Made by a program: the position numbers and the translations under genes. DNA of 64,000 bases from Pelomonas saccharophila_A (GTDB lineage: Bacteria > Pseudomonadota > Gammaproteobacteria > Burkholderiales > Burkholderiaceae_C). The notes below the pieces were generated by a model that was not told where the DNA came from, did no database searches, and was given only the letters and a program-made list of their open reading frames with translations. This document shows positions 52,964 through 61,739 of the stretch, one piece after another. Where the stretch lies: assembly GCF_031458095.1 (NCBI RefSeq), contig NZ_JAVDXU010000005.1, forward strand, positions 369,628 to 433,627, in the 5' to 3' direction. How positions within the stretch are numbered: the first letter of the stretch is position 1; each line of letters opens with the position of its first letter.

Positions 52964-53050
52964 CGCGGGTTTCTAAGGACAGATGCCCCATTCTGCTCGG
53001 GGCGCCCAGTTACCATCCCGGCCCCATGCTGTCTCCCTTTGCATCGCCCC

Positions 53051-54304
53051 ATGGCCCTGCCGTTTGAACTCCAGGTCGGCTGGCGCTACACGCGCGCTGG
53101 CCGCGGTGGGCGGCGCAACCGCTTCATCAGCTTCATCTCCGGCGTATCCATCCTGGGCATCGCCCTGGGGGTGGCGGCGCTGATCATCGTGCTGTCGGTC
53201 ATGAACGGCTTCCAGAAGGAAGTGCGCGACCGCATGCTCAATGTCATCGCCCATGTCGAGCTGCTGGACTACGCCGGCCAGGCCCTGCCGGACTGGCGGG
53301 CCACGGCGGCCAAGGCCAGGCAGCATCCCGAAGTCGTCGGCGCGGCACCCTTCGTGGCCGGCCAGAGCCTGTTCGCTCGGGGGGATGAATATCGAGGCGC
53401 CATCATCCGCGGCATCTCGCCGGCGGAGGAAGCGACCGTCACGGGTCTGGGCGCGCAACTCAAGGACGGCGTGTTTGCCCAGTTGACCCCCGGCGCCTGG
53501 AACATCGTGCTGGGCGTTGAGCTGGCCCGTCAGCTGGGCGTCGGCGTGGGCGAGAAGATCACCCTCGCTGCCGGTGGCCAGATGACACCGGCCGGCATGG
53601 TGCCGCGGTACAAGACTTTCAATGTCGTCGGCACCTTCAGCGCCGGCCACTATGAATACGACTCGGGCCTGGCCCTGATCCACCTCGACGACGCGGCCAA
53701 GCTCTATCGCACCGGCGGGCCGACCGGCGTGCAGCTCAAGCTGAAGGACGTGCACGAGGCCCGCCGCGTCGCCGCCGAGCTGAAGAGCATCATGGGTCCG
53801 GAGATCCTGGTGCGCGACTGGACGCGCGCCAACGCCAACTGGTTCGACGCCGTGCAGATCGAGAAGCGGCTGATGAGCATCATCCTGACGCTGATCGTCG
53901 CCGTCGCCGCCTTCAACCTGGTGTCGACCCTGGTGATGACGGTGACCGACAAGCAGAGCGACATCGCCATCCTGAGGACGCTGGGCGCCAGCCCGCGCTC
54001 CATCATGGGCATCTTCATCGTGCAGGGCGCCGTGTCGGGCGTCATCGGCACGCTGTCGGGTGTGCTGCTGGGCCTGCTCGTGGCCTTCAATGTCGACGTC
54101 ATCGTGCCCTTCATCGAGCATGTCCTCAATGTGAGCTTCCTGCCGGGCAGCATCTACGTCATCAGCCAGATGCCCAGCGACCCGCAGCGCGGCGACATCG
54201 TTCCCATCGCGCTGGTGTCCCTGGCTCTGTCCTTCCTGGCCACCCTCTACCCGAGCTGGCGTGCCAGCCGTGTGCAACCGGCGGAGGCGCTGCGCTATGA
54301 GTGA
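53051..54304 (+). CDS. lolC: Lipoprotein-releasing ABC transporter permease LolC/LolE
   Basis: The permease, with LolD, extracts lipoproteins from the inner membrane and hands them to LolA. The 417-aa protein has four membrane helices, the first near residues 24-48 (FISFISGVSILGIALGVAAL), a large periplasmic domain, and three C-terminal helices starting MSIILTLIVAVAAFNLVSTL. The family segment VTDKQSDIAILRTLGAS is present. Only one permease gene occurs here, so it probably acts as a homodimer (LolF type) or has a distant partner. The ATG at 53051 gives MALPFELQVGWRY. It overlaps lolD by 8 nt. Confidence 0.95.
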   Translation: MALPFELQVGWRYTRAGRGGRRNRFISFISGVSILGIALGVAALIIVLSVMNGFQKEVRDRMLNVIAHVELLDYAGQALPDWRATAAKARQHPEVVGAAPFVAGQSLFARGDEYRGAIIRGISPAEEATVTGLGAQLKDGVFAQLTPGAWNIVLGVELARQLGVGVGEKITLAAGGQMTPAGMVPRYKTFNVVGTFSAGHYEYDSGLALIHLDDAAKLYRTGGPTGVQLKLKDVHEARRVAAELKSIMGPEILVRDWTRANANWFDAVQIEKRLMSIILTLIVAVAAFNLVSTLVMTVTDKQSDIAILRTLGASPRSIMGIFIVQGAVSGVIGTLSGVLLGLLVAFNVDVIVPFIEHVLNVSFLPGSIYVISQMPSDPQRGDIVPIALVSLALSFLATLYPSWRASRVQPAEALRYE

Positions 54305-54977
54305 GCAGATCCTCCAGGCCACGGGCCTGACCCGCCGCTTCAGCGAGGGCGGCCTGGACGTCACCGTGCTCAAGGGCGTGGACCTGCATGTGGCGCGCGG
54401 CGAGACCCTGGCCATCGTCGGTGCCTCGGGTTCGGGCAAATCGACGCTGCTGCATCTGCTCGGCGGCCTGGATTCGCCGACCTCGGGCGGCGTGACGCTG
54501 ATGGGCAAGTCGCTGGCCTCCATGGACGAAGCCGAGCGCAGCCGCTGGCGCAACCAGCAGCTGGGCTTCGTCTACCAGTTCCACCACCTGCTGCCCGAGT
54601 TCTCGGCCCTGGACAACGTCGCCATGCCGCTGCGCATCCGCCGCCAGACGCCGGCCGACGCGCGGGCCGCGGCTGCCGAGATGCTGGCCCGCGTGGGCCT
54701 GAAGGAGCGCGTGCAGCACCGCCCGTCCGAGCTGTCCGGCGGCGAGCGCCAGCGCGTGGCAATCGCCCGCGCCCTCGTCACCCGCCCGGCCTGCGTGCTC
54801 GCCGACGAGCCCACCGGCAATCTCGACCGCGACACCGCCGCGGCCGTCTTCGAGCTGATGCTGGAGCGCGCCCGCGAGCTCGGCACGGCCTTCGTCCTCG
54901 TCACCCACGACCGCGACCTGGCGGCACGCTGCGACCGGCAGCTGCGCCTGGTGGCCGGGCAATTCCAAGCACCATGA
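54297..54977 (+). CDS. lolD: Lipoprotein-releasing ABC transporter ATPase LolD
   Basis: LolD is the ATPase of the Lol system. The 226-aa protein shows the Walker A GASGSGKST, the Q-loop region YQFHHLLPEFSALDNVAMPL (typical of LolD), the signature LSGGERQRVAIARAL, Walker B VLADEPTGNLD and the switch His in VTHD. The ATG at 54297 overlaps lolC and its stop overlaps purU (ATGA). Confidence 0.97.
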   Translation: MSEQILQATGLTRRFSEGGLDVTVLKGVDLHVARGETLAIVGASGSGKSTLLHLLGGLDSPTSGGVTLMGKSLASMDEAERSRWRNQQLGFVYQFHHLLPEFSALDNVAMPLRIRRQTPADARAAAAEMLARVGLKERVQHRPSELSGGERQRVAIARALVTRPACVLADEPTGNLDRDTAAAVFELMLERARELGTAFVLVTHDRDLAARCDRQLRLVAGQFQAP

Positions 54978-55828
54978 ATCCGCGTTTTGTCCTGAAGCTT
55001 TCCTGTCCCGACCGCGCCGGCATCGTCCACGCTGTCACCGGCGTGCTGCTGCAGCAGGGCGGCAATATCCTCACGTCGCACCAGCACGGCGACGCCGACC
55101 ATGCGCGCTTCTTCATGCGCATCGAGTTCGAGGCGGCCGCGGACGAGGTGGCGCTGCAGGCGGCCTTCAAGCCGCTGGCGGAAGAGTTCGGCATGGACTG
55201 GGAGCTGGTCGCCCGCGCCCGCAAGACGCGAGTGCTGCTGCTGGTGTCCAAGCTCGGCCATTGCCTGAACGACCTGCTGTTCCGCGTGCAGACCGGACAT
55301 CTGCCCATCGAAATCCCGGCCATCGTGTCCAACCACCGCGACTTCTACCAGCTCGCGGCTTCGCACAATATTCCCTTCCATCATTTCCCGCTGCTCGGCG
55401 GCACGCAAGCTCAGAAGCAGGCCCAGGAGGCCAAGATCCGCGAAGTGGTGGCCGACAACCAGATCGACCTGGTGGTGCTGGCCCGCTATATGCAGATCCT
55501 GTCGCCCGAGCTGTGCCGCGACCTGAGCGGCCGGGCCATCAACATCCACCACAGCTTCCTGCCCAGCTTCAAGGGCGCCAAGCCCTATCACCAGGCCTAT
55601 GAGCGCGGCGTCAAGCTGATCGGCGCGACGGCCCATTACGTGACCAGCGACCTCGACGAGGGCCCCATCATCGAGCAGGAGGTCGCCCGCATCGACCATA
55701 GCATGCCGCCCGAGCAGCTCGTCGGCATCGGCCGCGACATGGAGTGCGTGGCCCTGGCGCGCGCCATCCAGTGGCATGCCGAGCATCGGGTCTTGCTGAA
55801 CGGCAACCGCACGGTCGTCTTCCGCTGA
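54974..55828 (+). CDS. purU: Formyltetrahydrofolate deformylase PurU
   Basis: PurU hydrolyses 10-formyltetrahydrofolate to formate and tetrahydrofolate, balancing one-carbon pools and feeding formate to purine synthesis. The 284-aa protein has an N-terminal ACT domain (PRFVLKLSCPDRAGIVHAVT) and a C-terminal formyltransferase-like domain with INIHHSFLPSFKGAKPYHQA and the catalytic Asp in TSDLDEGPIIEQ. It overlaps lolD by ATGA, and tatD follows 15 bp downstream, so lolC-lolD-purU-tatD is one transcription unit. Confidence 0.95.
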   Translation: MNPRFVLKLSCPDRAGIVHAVTGVLLQQGGNILTSHQHGDADHARFFMRIEFEAAADEVALQAAFKPLAEEFGMDWELVARARKTRVLLLVSKLGHCLNDLLFRVQTGHLPIEIPAIVSNHRDFYQLAASHNIPFHHFPLLGGTQAQKQAQEAKIREVVADNQIDLVVLARYMQILSPELCRDLSGRAINIHHSFLPSFKGAKPYHQAYERGVKLIGATAHYVTSDLDEGPIIEQEVARIDHSMPPEQLVGIGRDMECVALARAIQWHAEHRVLLNGNRTVVFR

Positions 55829-55843
55829 GGTAGAAGTGCCGGC

Positions 55844-56653
55844 ATGTGGATAGACACCCACTGCCACCTCGACGCGGCGGAGTTCGACGCCGACCGTGAC
55901 GCCGTCGTCGCGCGCGCCCGGGCGGCAGGCGTCGAGCAGGTCGTCATCCCGGCTGTCGATGTGCACAACCTCGACGCGGTGAGGCTGCTGGCCATCCAGC
56001 ACGATTTCACCTATGCCCTGGGCATCCATCCGCTGTGCGTGATGCGTGCGGCCGAGGGCGATCTCGGCAGCCTGGCTGAAGCGCTTGAAACCCACCATGC
56101 CGACCCGCGGCTGGTCGCCGTCGGCGAGATCGGCCTGGACTTCTTTGTCGAAGGCCTTGACCCCGAGGTCCAGCAGCATTTCTATGTCGAACAGCTCAAG
56201 CTCTCCAAGCGGGCCGGCCTGCCGGTGCTGCTGCATGTGCGCCGCAGCGCCGACAAGCTGCTGGCCGGCCTGCGCCGGGTCGGCTTCACGCAGGGCGGCA
56301 TTGCCCATGCCTTCAACGGCAGCGAACAGCAGGCGCAAGCCTTCATTGACCTGGGTTTCAAGCTCGGCTTCGGCGGCACGCTGACGTTTGAGCGTTCGCT
56401 GCAGATTCGCCGCATCGCCGCCAGCGTGCCCGAGACGGCCCTGGTCATGGAGACCGACGCGCCGGACATCCCGCCGCACTGGCTCTACAAGACGGCCGAG
56501 CAGCGCGAAGCCAGCCCGGGCCAGGCGCGCAACGAGTCGGCAGAGCTGCCGCGCATAGCCGCAAGCCTGGCGGAACTGCGCGGCTGGACGCTGGAACGGA
56601 CCGCGGCCATCACCAGCGCCAATGCGCGTGCAGCCCTACCGCGCCTGCGCTGA
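55844..56653 (+). CDS. TatD family metal-dependent hydrolase
   Basis: This 269-aa protein is a TatD-type TIM-barrel hydrolase with DNase or RNase activity in studied members. Metal ligands are visible: the N-terminal DTHCHLD, GEIGLDFF (Glu), LLHVR (His), AHAFNGS (His) and the late METDAPDIPP (Asp). It is the last gene of the lolCD-purU-tatD run. Its stop directly abuts the stop of the convergent MOSC gene. Which nucleic acid it acts on is not known. Confidence 0.92.
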   Translation: MWIDTHCHLDAAEFDADRDAVVARARAAGVEQVVIPAVDVHNLDAVRLLAIQHDFTYALGIHPLCVMRAAEGDLGSLAEALETHHADPRLVAVGEIGLDFFVEGLDPEVQQHFYVEQLKLSKRAGLPVLLHVRRSADKLLAGLRRVGFTQGGIAHAFNGSEQQAQAFIDLGFKLGFGGTLTFERSLQIRRIAASVPETALVMETDAPDIPPHWLYKTAEQREASPGQARNESAELPRIAASLAELRGWTLERTAAITSANARAALPRLR

Positions 56654-57475
56654 TCAGGCTTCGCCGAAGTTCAGCGACAGCTCCACCCGATCGCCCACGC
56701 TGAGCCGGCCGGCGCCGCTGCCGCGTGCATAGATGCCGAACTGCACCGGCGCACCCGGCGCCCGCTCGGCGCTGAGCTGGGTCAGCGCATCCAGGGCCGG
56801 CGGCTGGGCCTCGCCGGTCGCCGGGTCGACGGTCGGCACCACGCAGCGCACGCAGGCCGTCGTGCGGCTCAGCGTCAGCGCGCCAATTCGGGCCTCGGTC
56901 AGGATGTCTTCGATGAAGGCGGGCAGGGCATCACCGTCGTCGGCGCGCAGCAGCAGATTGGGTCGGGCCCGCTGCGCCGGGCTGTTCAGCGGCCTGGCCA
57001 TGGCCTCGCTCCAGGCGCGCAGGGAGCCGTCGCCGACGATGTGCAGGGCATTCAGGATGGGACGGCGCTGGGCCTCGGCGCTCAGCCGCACCAGACGCAG
57101 GCGCTCGCCCGTCGTGGCGCGCAGCAGGGCGGCGGCGTCGTCACCGGCATCCCAGGCCGGCAGCAGGTCGAAAGCCTGGCGCTCGCCGTTCCAGCCGCGC
57201 AGCGTGGTGGCCTCGCCGCCATCCAGCGCCACGGTCAGCGAACGGCCCTGGGCCTCGAGCTGCAGCCCTTGGGCGCTCAATGTCGTCTTGACCAGGGCCA
57301 GGCGCGGATGCGCGCCCATCCAGGTCAGCTCGCCTGCGGCGTCGGCAATGCCCCAGCCGCGGTCGCCCTCGGGCCAGCCGTCGGCGTCCAACTGCAGGCT
57401 GGCGACGGCTTCGCCGGCACAGGACTTCACGGGGTAGCGCCAGAGCGCGGCGATACGGGCGATCAGGTCAGCCAT
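56654..57475 (-). CDS. MOSC domain protein (YcbX-like)
   Basis: This 273-aa protein has the N-terminal MOSC_N beta barrel (LWRYPVKSCAGEAVASLQLD) and a C-terminal MOSC domain with the conserved Cys in TACVRCVVPTVDPATG. YcbX-type proteins bind molybdenum cofactor and reduce N-hydroxylated compounds using a ferredoxin partner. No ferredoxin domain is fused here. The start ATG at 57475 has no strong SD. The MscS gene lies upstream on the same strand, 12 bp away, so they may be cotranscribed. Confidence 0.85.
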   Translation of the reverse strand: MADLIARIAALWRYPVKSCAGEAVASLQLDADGWPEGDRGWGIADAAGELTWMGAHPRLALVKTTLSAQGLQLEAQGRSLTVALDGGEATTLRGWNGERQAFDLLPAWDAGDDAAALLRATTGERLRLVRLSAEAQRRPILNALHIVGDGSLRAWSEAMARPLNSPAQRARPNLLLRADDGDALPAFIEDILTEARIGALTLSRTTACVRCVVPTVDPATGEAQPPALDALTQLSAERAPGAPVQFGIYARGSGAGRLSVGDRVELSLNFGEA

Positions 57476-57487
57476 GTCAGCGGTCCT

Positions 57488-58297
57488 TCAGCGGTTGCGC
57501 GGTGCGATCGGCGTCTCCGGCACGGGGTAACCGGCGGCGCCAAAGGTCGCGACGATGGCCTTGTGGGTGTCGAAATAGACCTGCCAGTAGTGGTCGGTGT
57601 GGCAATAGGGCCTGACACAGAGCAGCGGGCCCTCGGGCGTGAACTGCAGGATCTCGATGTCGGGGGCCGGCTTGGCCATCACATGGGGAATGGCGGCGAT
57701 GGCCGGCGCCAGGCGCGCGATGGCATCCAGCGGGTCCACGCCGTTGGCGACCTTGGCCGTGCAGTCCACGCGCCGATGCGGCAGGGCGGAGAAGTTCTGG
57801 ATGGCGCCGCTGAACACCGTGTTGTTGCCGACGATGGTGTGCACGTTGTCGGGCGTGTTGATGGTCGTGCCGAACAGGCCGATCTCGGTCACCGTGCCGG
57901 TCACGCCGCCGGCCTGCACGAAGTCGCCGACCTTGAAGGGCCGCAGCACCTGCATGAAGACGCCTGCCGCGAAGTGCGTCAGCAGCCCGCCCCAGGCCGT
58001 GCCTATGGCCAGGCCCGCGCCGGCCAGCAGGGCGGCGAAGGAGGTGGTCTTGACGCCGAAGATGTCCAGGATCGCGAGGATGAGGACGATGTTCAGCAGC
58101 ACGCCGAGGATGGAGCGCAGATAAGTGGCCAGCGTCGAGTCGATGCGCTTGCCGCGCTCCAGCGCGCCCGTGAACAGCCGCAAGGCCATCGAGATGAGCC
58201 ACCGGCCGACGACCCAGGCGGCAATGGCCGCGAGTATCTTGAGGCCGAAATCCACGCCCTGGGTGCTGAGAAACTGCCAGATGGCTTCCGTGTTCAT
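57488..58297 (-). CDS. Small mechanosensitive channel (MscS family)
   Basis: This 269-aa inner-membrane channel has three membrane helices and the MscS core. The pore helix segment is FAALLAGAGLAIGTAWGGLLTH, followed by FAAGVFMQVLRPFKVGDFVQ and the beta domain with GTVTEIGLFGTTINTPDN. The length matches minimal MscS. I chose the ATG at 58297 with GGGAG 6 nt upstream. It is divergent from the glycosylase gene with a gap of only 14 bp. Confidence 0.92.
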   Translation of the reverse strand: MNTEAIWQFLSTQGVDFGLKILAAIAAWVVGRWLISMALRLFTGALERGKRIDSTLATYLRSILGVLLNIVLILAILDIFGVKTTSFAALLAGAGLAIGTAWGGLLTHFAAGVFMQVLRPFKVGDFVQAGGVTGTVTEIGLFGTTINTPDNVHTIVGNNTVFSGAIQNFSALPHRRVDCTAKVANGVDPLDAIARLAPAIAAIPHVMAKPAPDIEILQFTPEGPLLCVRPYCHTDHYWQVYFDTHKAIVATFGAAGYPVPETPIAPRNR

Positions 58298-58311
58298 GGG
58301 TTCTCCCGTCT

Positions 58312-58863
58312 TTGAAAACAACCGCATCCTCTCAGCCGCCGGCCAATCCAGCAAACGCCGAGACCGAGCGGCGTCTGATTGGCCTCGCGCCGGTTTACGA
58401 CGCGCGTGCGCGGCTGCTGGTGCTCGGCAGCTTTCCCGGTGCGGCCTCGCTGCAGGCAGCACAGTATTACGCCCATCCGCGCAATGCCTTCTGGCCGCTC
58501 ATGGGCGCGCTGCTGGGCGACGCCGCCCTGCCGGCGCTGCCCTATGCCGAGCGGCTGCAGGCGTTGCGCCGCCACCGCGTCGCGCTGTGGGACGCCGTGG
58601 CCGCCTGCCGCCGCGAGGGCAGTCTGGACACGGCCATCGAAGCGGCCGAGCCCAGCGACCTGGCCGCTCTCGTTGCCCGCCTGCCCCAGCTGCGTGCCAT
58701 CGCCTGCAACGGCACGCTGGCGCACAAGCAGACGCTGCTGGCCCTGGGTGATCCAGGCCTGCCGGTACTGCGCCTGCCGTCGACCAGCCCGGCTCACGCC
58801 GGCCGCAGCCTGGCCGACAAGATCGCCGAGTGGCAGGCCGGACTGGCGCCTTATCTGGCCTAG
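58312..58863 (+). CDS. Uracil-DNA glycosylase superfamily (hypoxanthine-DNA glycosylase type)
   Basis: This 183-aa protein belongs to the UDG superfamily, group resembling family 6 hypoxanthine-DNA glycosylases that remove deaminated adenine (inosine) from DNA. The motif LLVLGSFPGAASLQAAQYYA and the following HPRNAFWPLMGALL are diagnostic; SPAHAG is the likely late motif. No ATG is available in frame before the first strand, so the TTG at 58312 is the best start. The 5' end almost abuts the divergent MscS gene. Confidence 0.85.
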   Translation: MKTTASSQPPANPANAETERRLIGLAPVYDARARLLVLGSFPGAASLQAAQYYAHPRNAFWPLMGALLGDAALPALPYAERLQALRRHRVALWDAVAACRREGSLDTAIEAAEPSDLAALVARLPQLRAIACNGTLAHKQTLLALGDPGLPVLRLPSTSPAHAGRSLADKIAEWQAGLAPYLA

Positions 58864-58872
58864 GATGCCTGG

Positions 58873-59052
58873 ATGAAAAGAATGCTGACGGCCGCGCTCG
58901 CGGCCTGGGCGGGTTGGGCCGCCGAGGCCAATCCGGCCGACCTGATCCTGCGTGACGCCACGGTCGTCGACATGGCCGCCGGCCGGCTGCTGGACCGCCT
59001 GCGCCTGGACGCGATGTTGAAGGGCGTCGGCGACTGGGTGGCCCAGCAATGA
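58873..59052 (+). pseudogene. Internally deleted amidohydrolase remnant
   Basis: This open frame of 59 codons encodes a signal peptide-like start (MKRMLTAALAAWAGWAAEA), then ADLILRDATVVDMAAGRLL and finally DRLRLDAMLKGVGDWVAQQ. The first block is the N-terminal strand pair of exported amidohydrolases. The second resembles their extreme C-terminus. The catalytic middle of ~350 residues is absent. The simplest reading is an in-frame internal deletion. The stop still overlaps the next start codon as ATGA, as a complete gene would. The frame is intact, so a tiny product could still be made. Confidence 0.6.
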
Positions 59053-59822
59053 AGTCCAAAGCTCAAACCTGGGGTCCGGCGACGCTGAGCGAGTTCGACG
59101 GCGTGCGCTTCCTGCACCTGGACTCGATCTGGGTGCAGGGCGCCATGCGCATCCGCAAGCCCGACCAGTTGGAGCTGGAATACATCCAGCGCATGTGCGC
59201 CTGGATGCTGTGGCGCGACCCGGCCGCGCTGGGCGAAGGCCATGCCGTGCAGCTGGGCCTGGGTGCTGCGGCGCTGACGCGCTTCTGCCATGGCCAGCTG
59301 AAGATGAAGACCACGGCCGTCGAGATCAATCCCGAGGTCATCGCCGCCTGCCGGCAGTGGTTCCGCTTGCCGGCGAACGATGCGCGCCTGAACGTCGTCA
59401 ATGAAGACGCGGCGCGTTGGGTCATGGACGATGCCCATCTGCAGACGGTCGATGTGCTCAACGTCGACCTCTACGACCACGATGCTGCCGCGCCGGTGCT
59501 GGACGACGACGCCTTCTACGCCGCCTGCCGCGGCGTGCTGGCCGACGGTGGGCTGATGACGGTCAATCTCTTTGGCCGCAGCGCCAGTTTTGCCCGCAGC
59601 GCCCTGCGCATCGCCCGCGCCTTCGGGTCCGACCAGGTCTGGAGCCTGGCGCCCACCAAGGAGGGCAACACCATCATGGTCGCCGCCCGCGGCGTGCCGG
59701 TGCCGCATCGTGAAGTTCTCGAGCAGCGCGCGGCTAATATCGAATCGCGCTTCAAGCTGCCGGCCCGCAAATGGCTTAGGCTGGTGCGGCCCCTGCCGAT
59801 GAGCATCCTCAACGCCCTTTGA
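59049..59822 (+). CDS. Spermidine-synthase-like SAM-dependent protein
   Basis: This 257-aa protein has a Rossmann fold like polyamine synthases: the motif AVQLGLGAAALTRFCH, the acidic turn TTAVEINPEVIAACR, and VDVLNVDLYDHDAAAP. It lacks an N-terminal region typical of true spermidine synthases, so aminopropyl transfer is not assured. Other members of the group act in unknown pathways. The ATG overlaps the amidohydrolase remnant stop. The GspE-type gene follows after 15 bp. Confidence 0.8.
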   Translation: MKSKAQTWGPATLSEFDGVRFLHLDSIWVQGAMRIRKPDQLELEYIQRMCAWMLWRDPAALGEGHAVQLGLGAAALTRFCHGQLKMKTTAVEINPEVIAACRQWFRLPANDARLNVVNEDAARWVMDDAHLQTVDVLNVDLYDHDAAAPVLDDDAFYAACRGVLADGGLMTVNLFGRSASFARSALRIARAFGSDQVWSLAPTKEGNTIMVAARGVPVPHREVLEQRAANIESRFKLPARKWLRLVRPLPMSILNAL

Positions 59823-59837
59823 GAAGCAGAGCCCTCG

Positions 59838-61619
59838 ATGTCGACCAAGTCCAAGCCCTTGGCTGCCCCCACGAAGACCGAAGGCCGCCTGGAATGGCGC
59901 CAACTGCTGCATTGGCTGCAGGAGGACGGTCTCATCGACGAGACCCAGTTGCAGCGCACCGAGCAGCGCTTCGCGGCCGGCGACAGCGCCCTGCACCCGC
60001 TGGTGCGCCTCGGCCATGCCGCCCTGGTGCGCCTGAGCACGGGCAAGCCGCTGGATGTGGACTCCTTGTCCGAATGGCTGGCCTTGCGCGCCAAGCTGCC
60101 CTATCTGCGCATCGACCCGCTGAAGGTGGATGTCGGCCGCGTGGGTGATGTGATGTCCATCGGCTATGCCGAGGCCAAGCGCTGCCTGCCGGTGCAGTTC
60201 GGCATCAACGACGTGACGATCGCGACCTCCGAGCCCTTCGACACCAGCTGGGTAGCGCAGATCGAGTCGCATGTGCGCAAGCCCATCAAGCTTGTCGTTG
60301 CCAACCCGCTGGAGATCGCGCGCTACACGACGGAGTTCTTCACGCTGGCTCGATCGGTGCGCGCCGCGGCCAAGGCCGGTGAGCAGAGCCAGGTGGCCAG
60401 CTTTGAGCAACTGGTCGAGCTGGGCAAGAGCAACAAGCAGCTCGATGCCAACGACCAGGGCATCGTGCAGGTCGTCGATTGGTTGTGGCAGTACGCTTTC
60501 GACCAGCGCGCATCGGACATCCACCTCGAGCCGCGCCGCGAGATGGGCGTCATCCGCTTTCGCATCGACGGCGTGCTGCACACCGTCTACCAGCTGCCGC
60601 CGACGGTGATGAGCGCGATGACCTCGCGCATCAAGCTGCTGGGCCGCATGGACGTCGTCGAGAAGCGCCGCCCGCTGGACGGCCGCATCAAGACGCGCAA
60701 CCCGGCCGGCGACGAGGTCGAAATGCGGCTGTCGACCCTGCCCACAGCCTTTGGCGAGAAGATGGTCATGCGCATCTTCGACCCCGAGACGGCGGTCAAG
60801 GACCTGTCGTCTCTCGGCTTTGGCCAGCACGATTCGGACCGCTGGGAGAGCCTGGTCAAGCAGCCCCACGGCATCATCCTGGTGACCGGCCCGACCGGCA
60901 GCGGCAAGACGACGACGCTGTATTCCACGCTCAAGCGCCTGGCGACTGACGAGGTCAATGTCTGCACCATCGAAGACCCCATCGAGATGATCGAGCCGGC
61001 CTTCAACCAGACCCAGGTGCAGAACGTGCTGGACTTCGGCTTCGCCGAAGGCCTGCGAGCGCTGATGCGCCAGGACCCGGACATCATCATGGTCGGCGAA
61101 ATCCGTGACCTGGAGACGGCCGAGATGGCCATCCAGGCGGCGCTGACGGGTCACCTGGTGTTCAGCACCCTGCACACCAACGACTCGGTGTCGGCCATCA
61201 CCCGGCTGATGGACCTCGGCGTGCCGAGCTATCTGATCAGCGCGACCGTCATCGGCGTGCTGGCCCAGCGCCTGGTGCGCACCCTCTGCCCGCATTGCAA
61301 GCAGCCCGATCCCATGGTCACGCGCGAGAGCCTCAACGAGCTGGTGCGCCACTGGCGGCTGGGTGGCGGTGTCAAACCCTACAAACCGGTCGGTTGTCTG
61401 GAGTGCCGCAACACCGGCTTCCGGGGGCGCGCGGGTCTTTACGAACTGCTGACGGTGTCGGAGGGTGTCAAGGCTGCGGTTGCCGACCTGCCGGCGTTGC
61501 GGCGTCAGGCCATGCAGGAGGGGTTGCGCCCGCTGCGACTGGCCGGAGCGATGAAGGTAGCGGAAGGCGCGACGACCGTGGAAGAGGTGCTGCGCAGCAC
61601 GCCGGCGTGGGAAGGCTGA
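59838..61619 (+). CDS. GspE/PilB-type secretion or pilus assembly ATPase
   Basis: This 593-aa protein is a type II/IV secretion-superfamily ATPase. It has an N-terminal GspE_N-like region (~80-190), then ASDIHLEPRREMGVIRFRIDG, the Walker A GPTGSGKTTTLY (~350), the Asp box, Walker B PDIIMVGEIRDLETAE and a His box TGHLVFSTLHTND. A tetracysteine zinc site follows (CPHC and CLEC). No other type II secretion or pilus genes are next to it, so the machine it powers is not shown here. It follows the spermidine-synthase-like gene closely. Confidence 0.9.
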   Translation: MSTKSKPLAAPTKTEGRLEWRQLLHWLQEDGLIDETQLQRTEQRFAAGDSALHPLVRLGHAALVRLSTGKPLDVDSLSEWLALRAKLPYLRIDPLKVDVGRVGDVMSIGYAEAKRCLPVQFGINDVTIATSEPFDTSWVAQIESHVRKPIKLVVANPLEIARYTTEFFTLARSVRAAAKAGEQSQVASFEQLVELGKSNKQLDANDQGIVQVVDWLWQYAFDQRASDIHLEPRREMGVIRFRIDGVLHTVYQLPPTVMSAMTSRIKLLGRMDVVEKRRPLDGRIKTRNPAGDEVEMRLSTLPTAFGEKMVMRIFDPETAVKDLSSLGFGQHDSDRWESLVKQPHGIILVTGPTGSGKTTTLYSTLKRLATDEVNVCTIEDPIEMIEPAFNQTQVQNVLDFGFAEGLRALMRQDPDIIMVGEIRDLETAEMAIQAALTGHLVFSTLHTNDSVSAITRLMDLGVPSYLISATVIGVLAQRLVRTLCPHCKQPDPMVTRESLNELVRHWRLGGGVKPYKPVGCLECRNTGFRGRAGLYELLTVSEGVKAAVADLPALRRQAMQEGLRPLRLAGAMKVAEGATTVEEVLRSTPAWEG

Positions 61620-61739
61620 GATGTGCCGGGGCGCAGACCCTTGTCTTACGTGTAATCCACAGGCGGTTGCCTAGAGTCCGACTGCCAGAATCGCCGGCAA
61701 CAAATGCGCGCCTCCGTGGCGCGTCGGAGGCGACAAGCG

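Noticed and set aside
58860..61352. 830-codon minus-strand open frame opposite the GspE-type ATPase
   Set aside because: It spans several real plus-strand genes and their boundaries, which a true gene would not do here.
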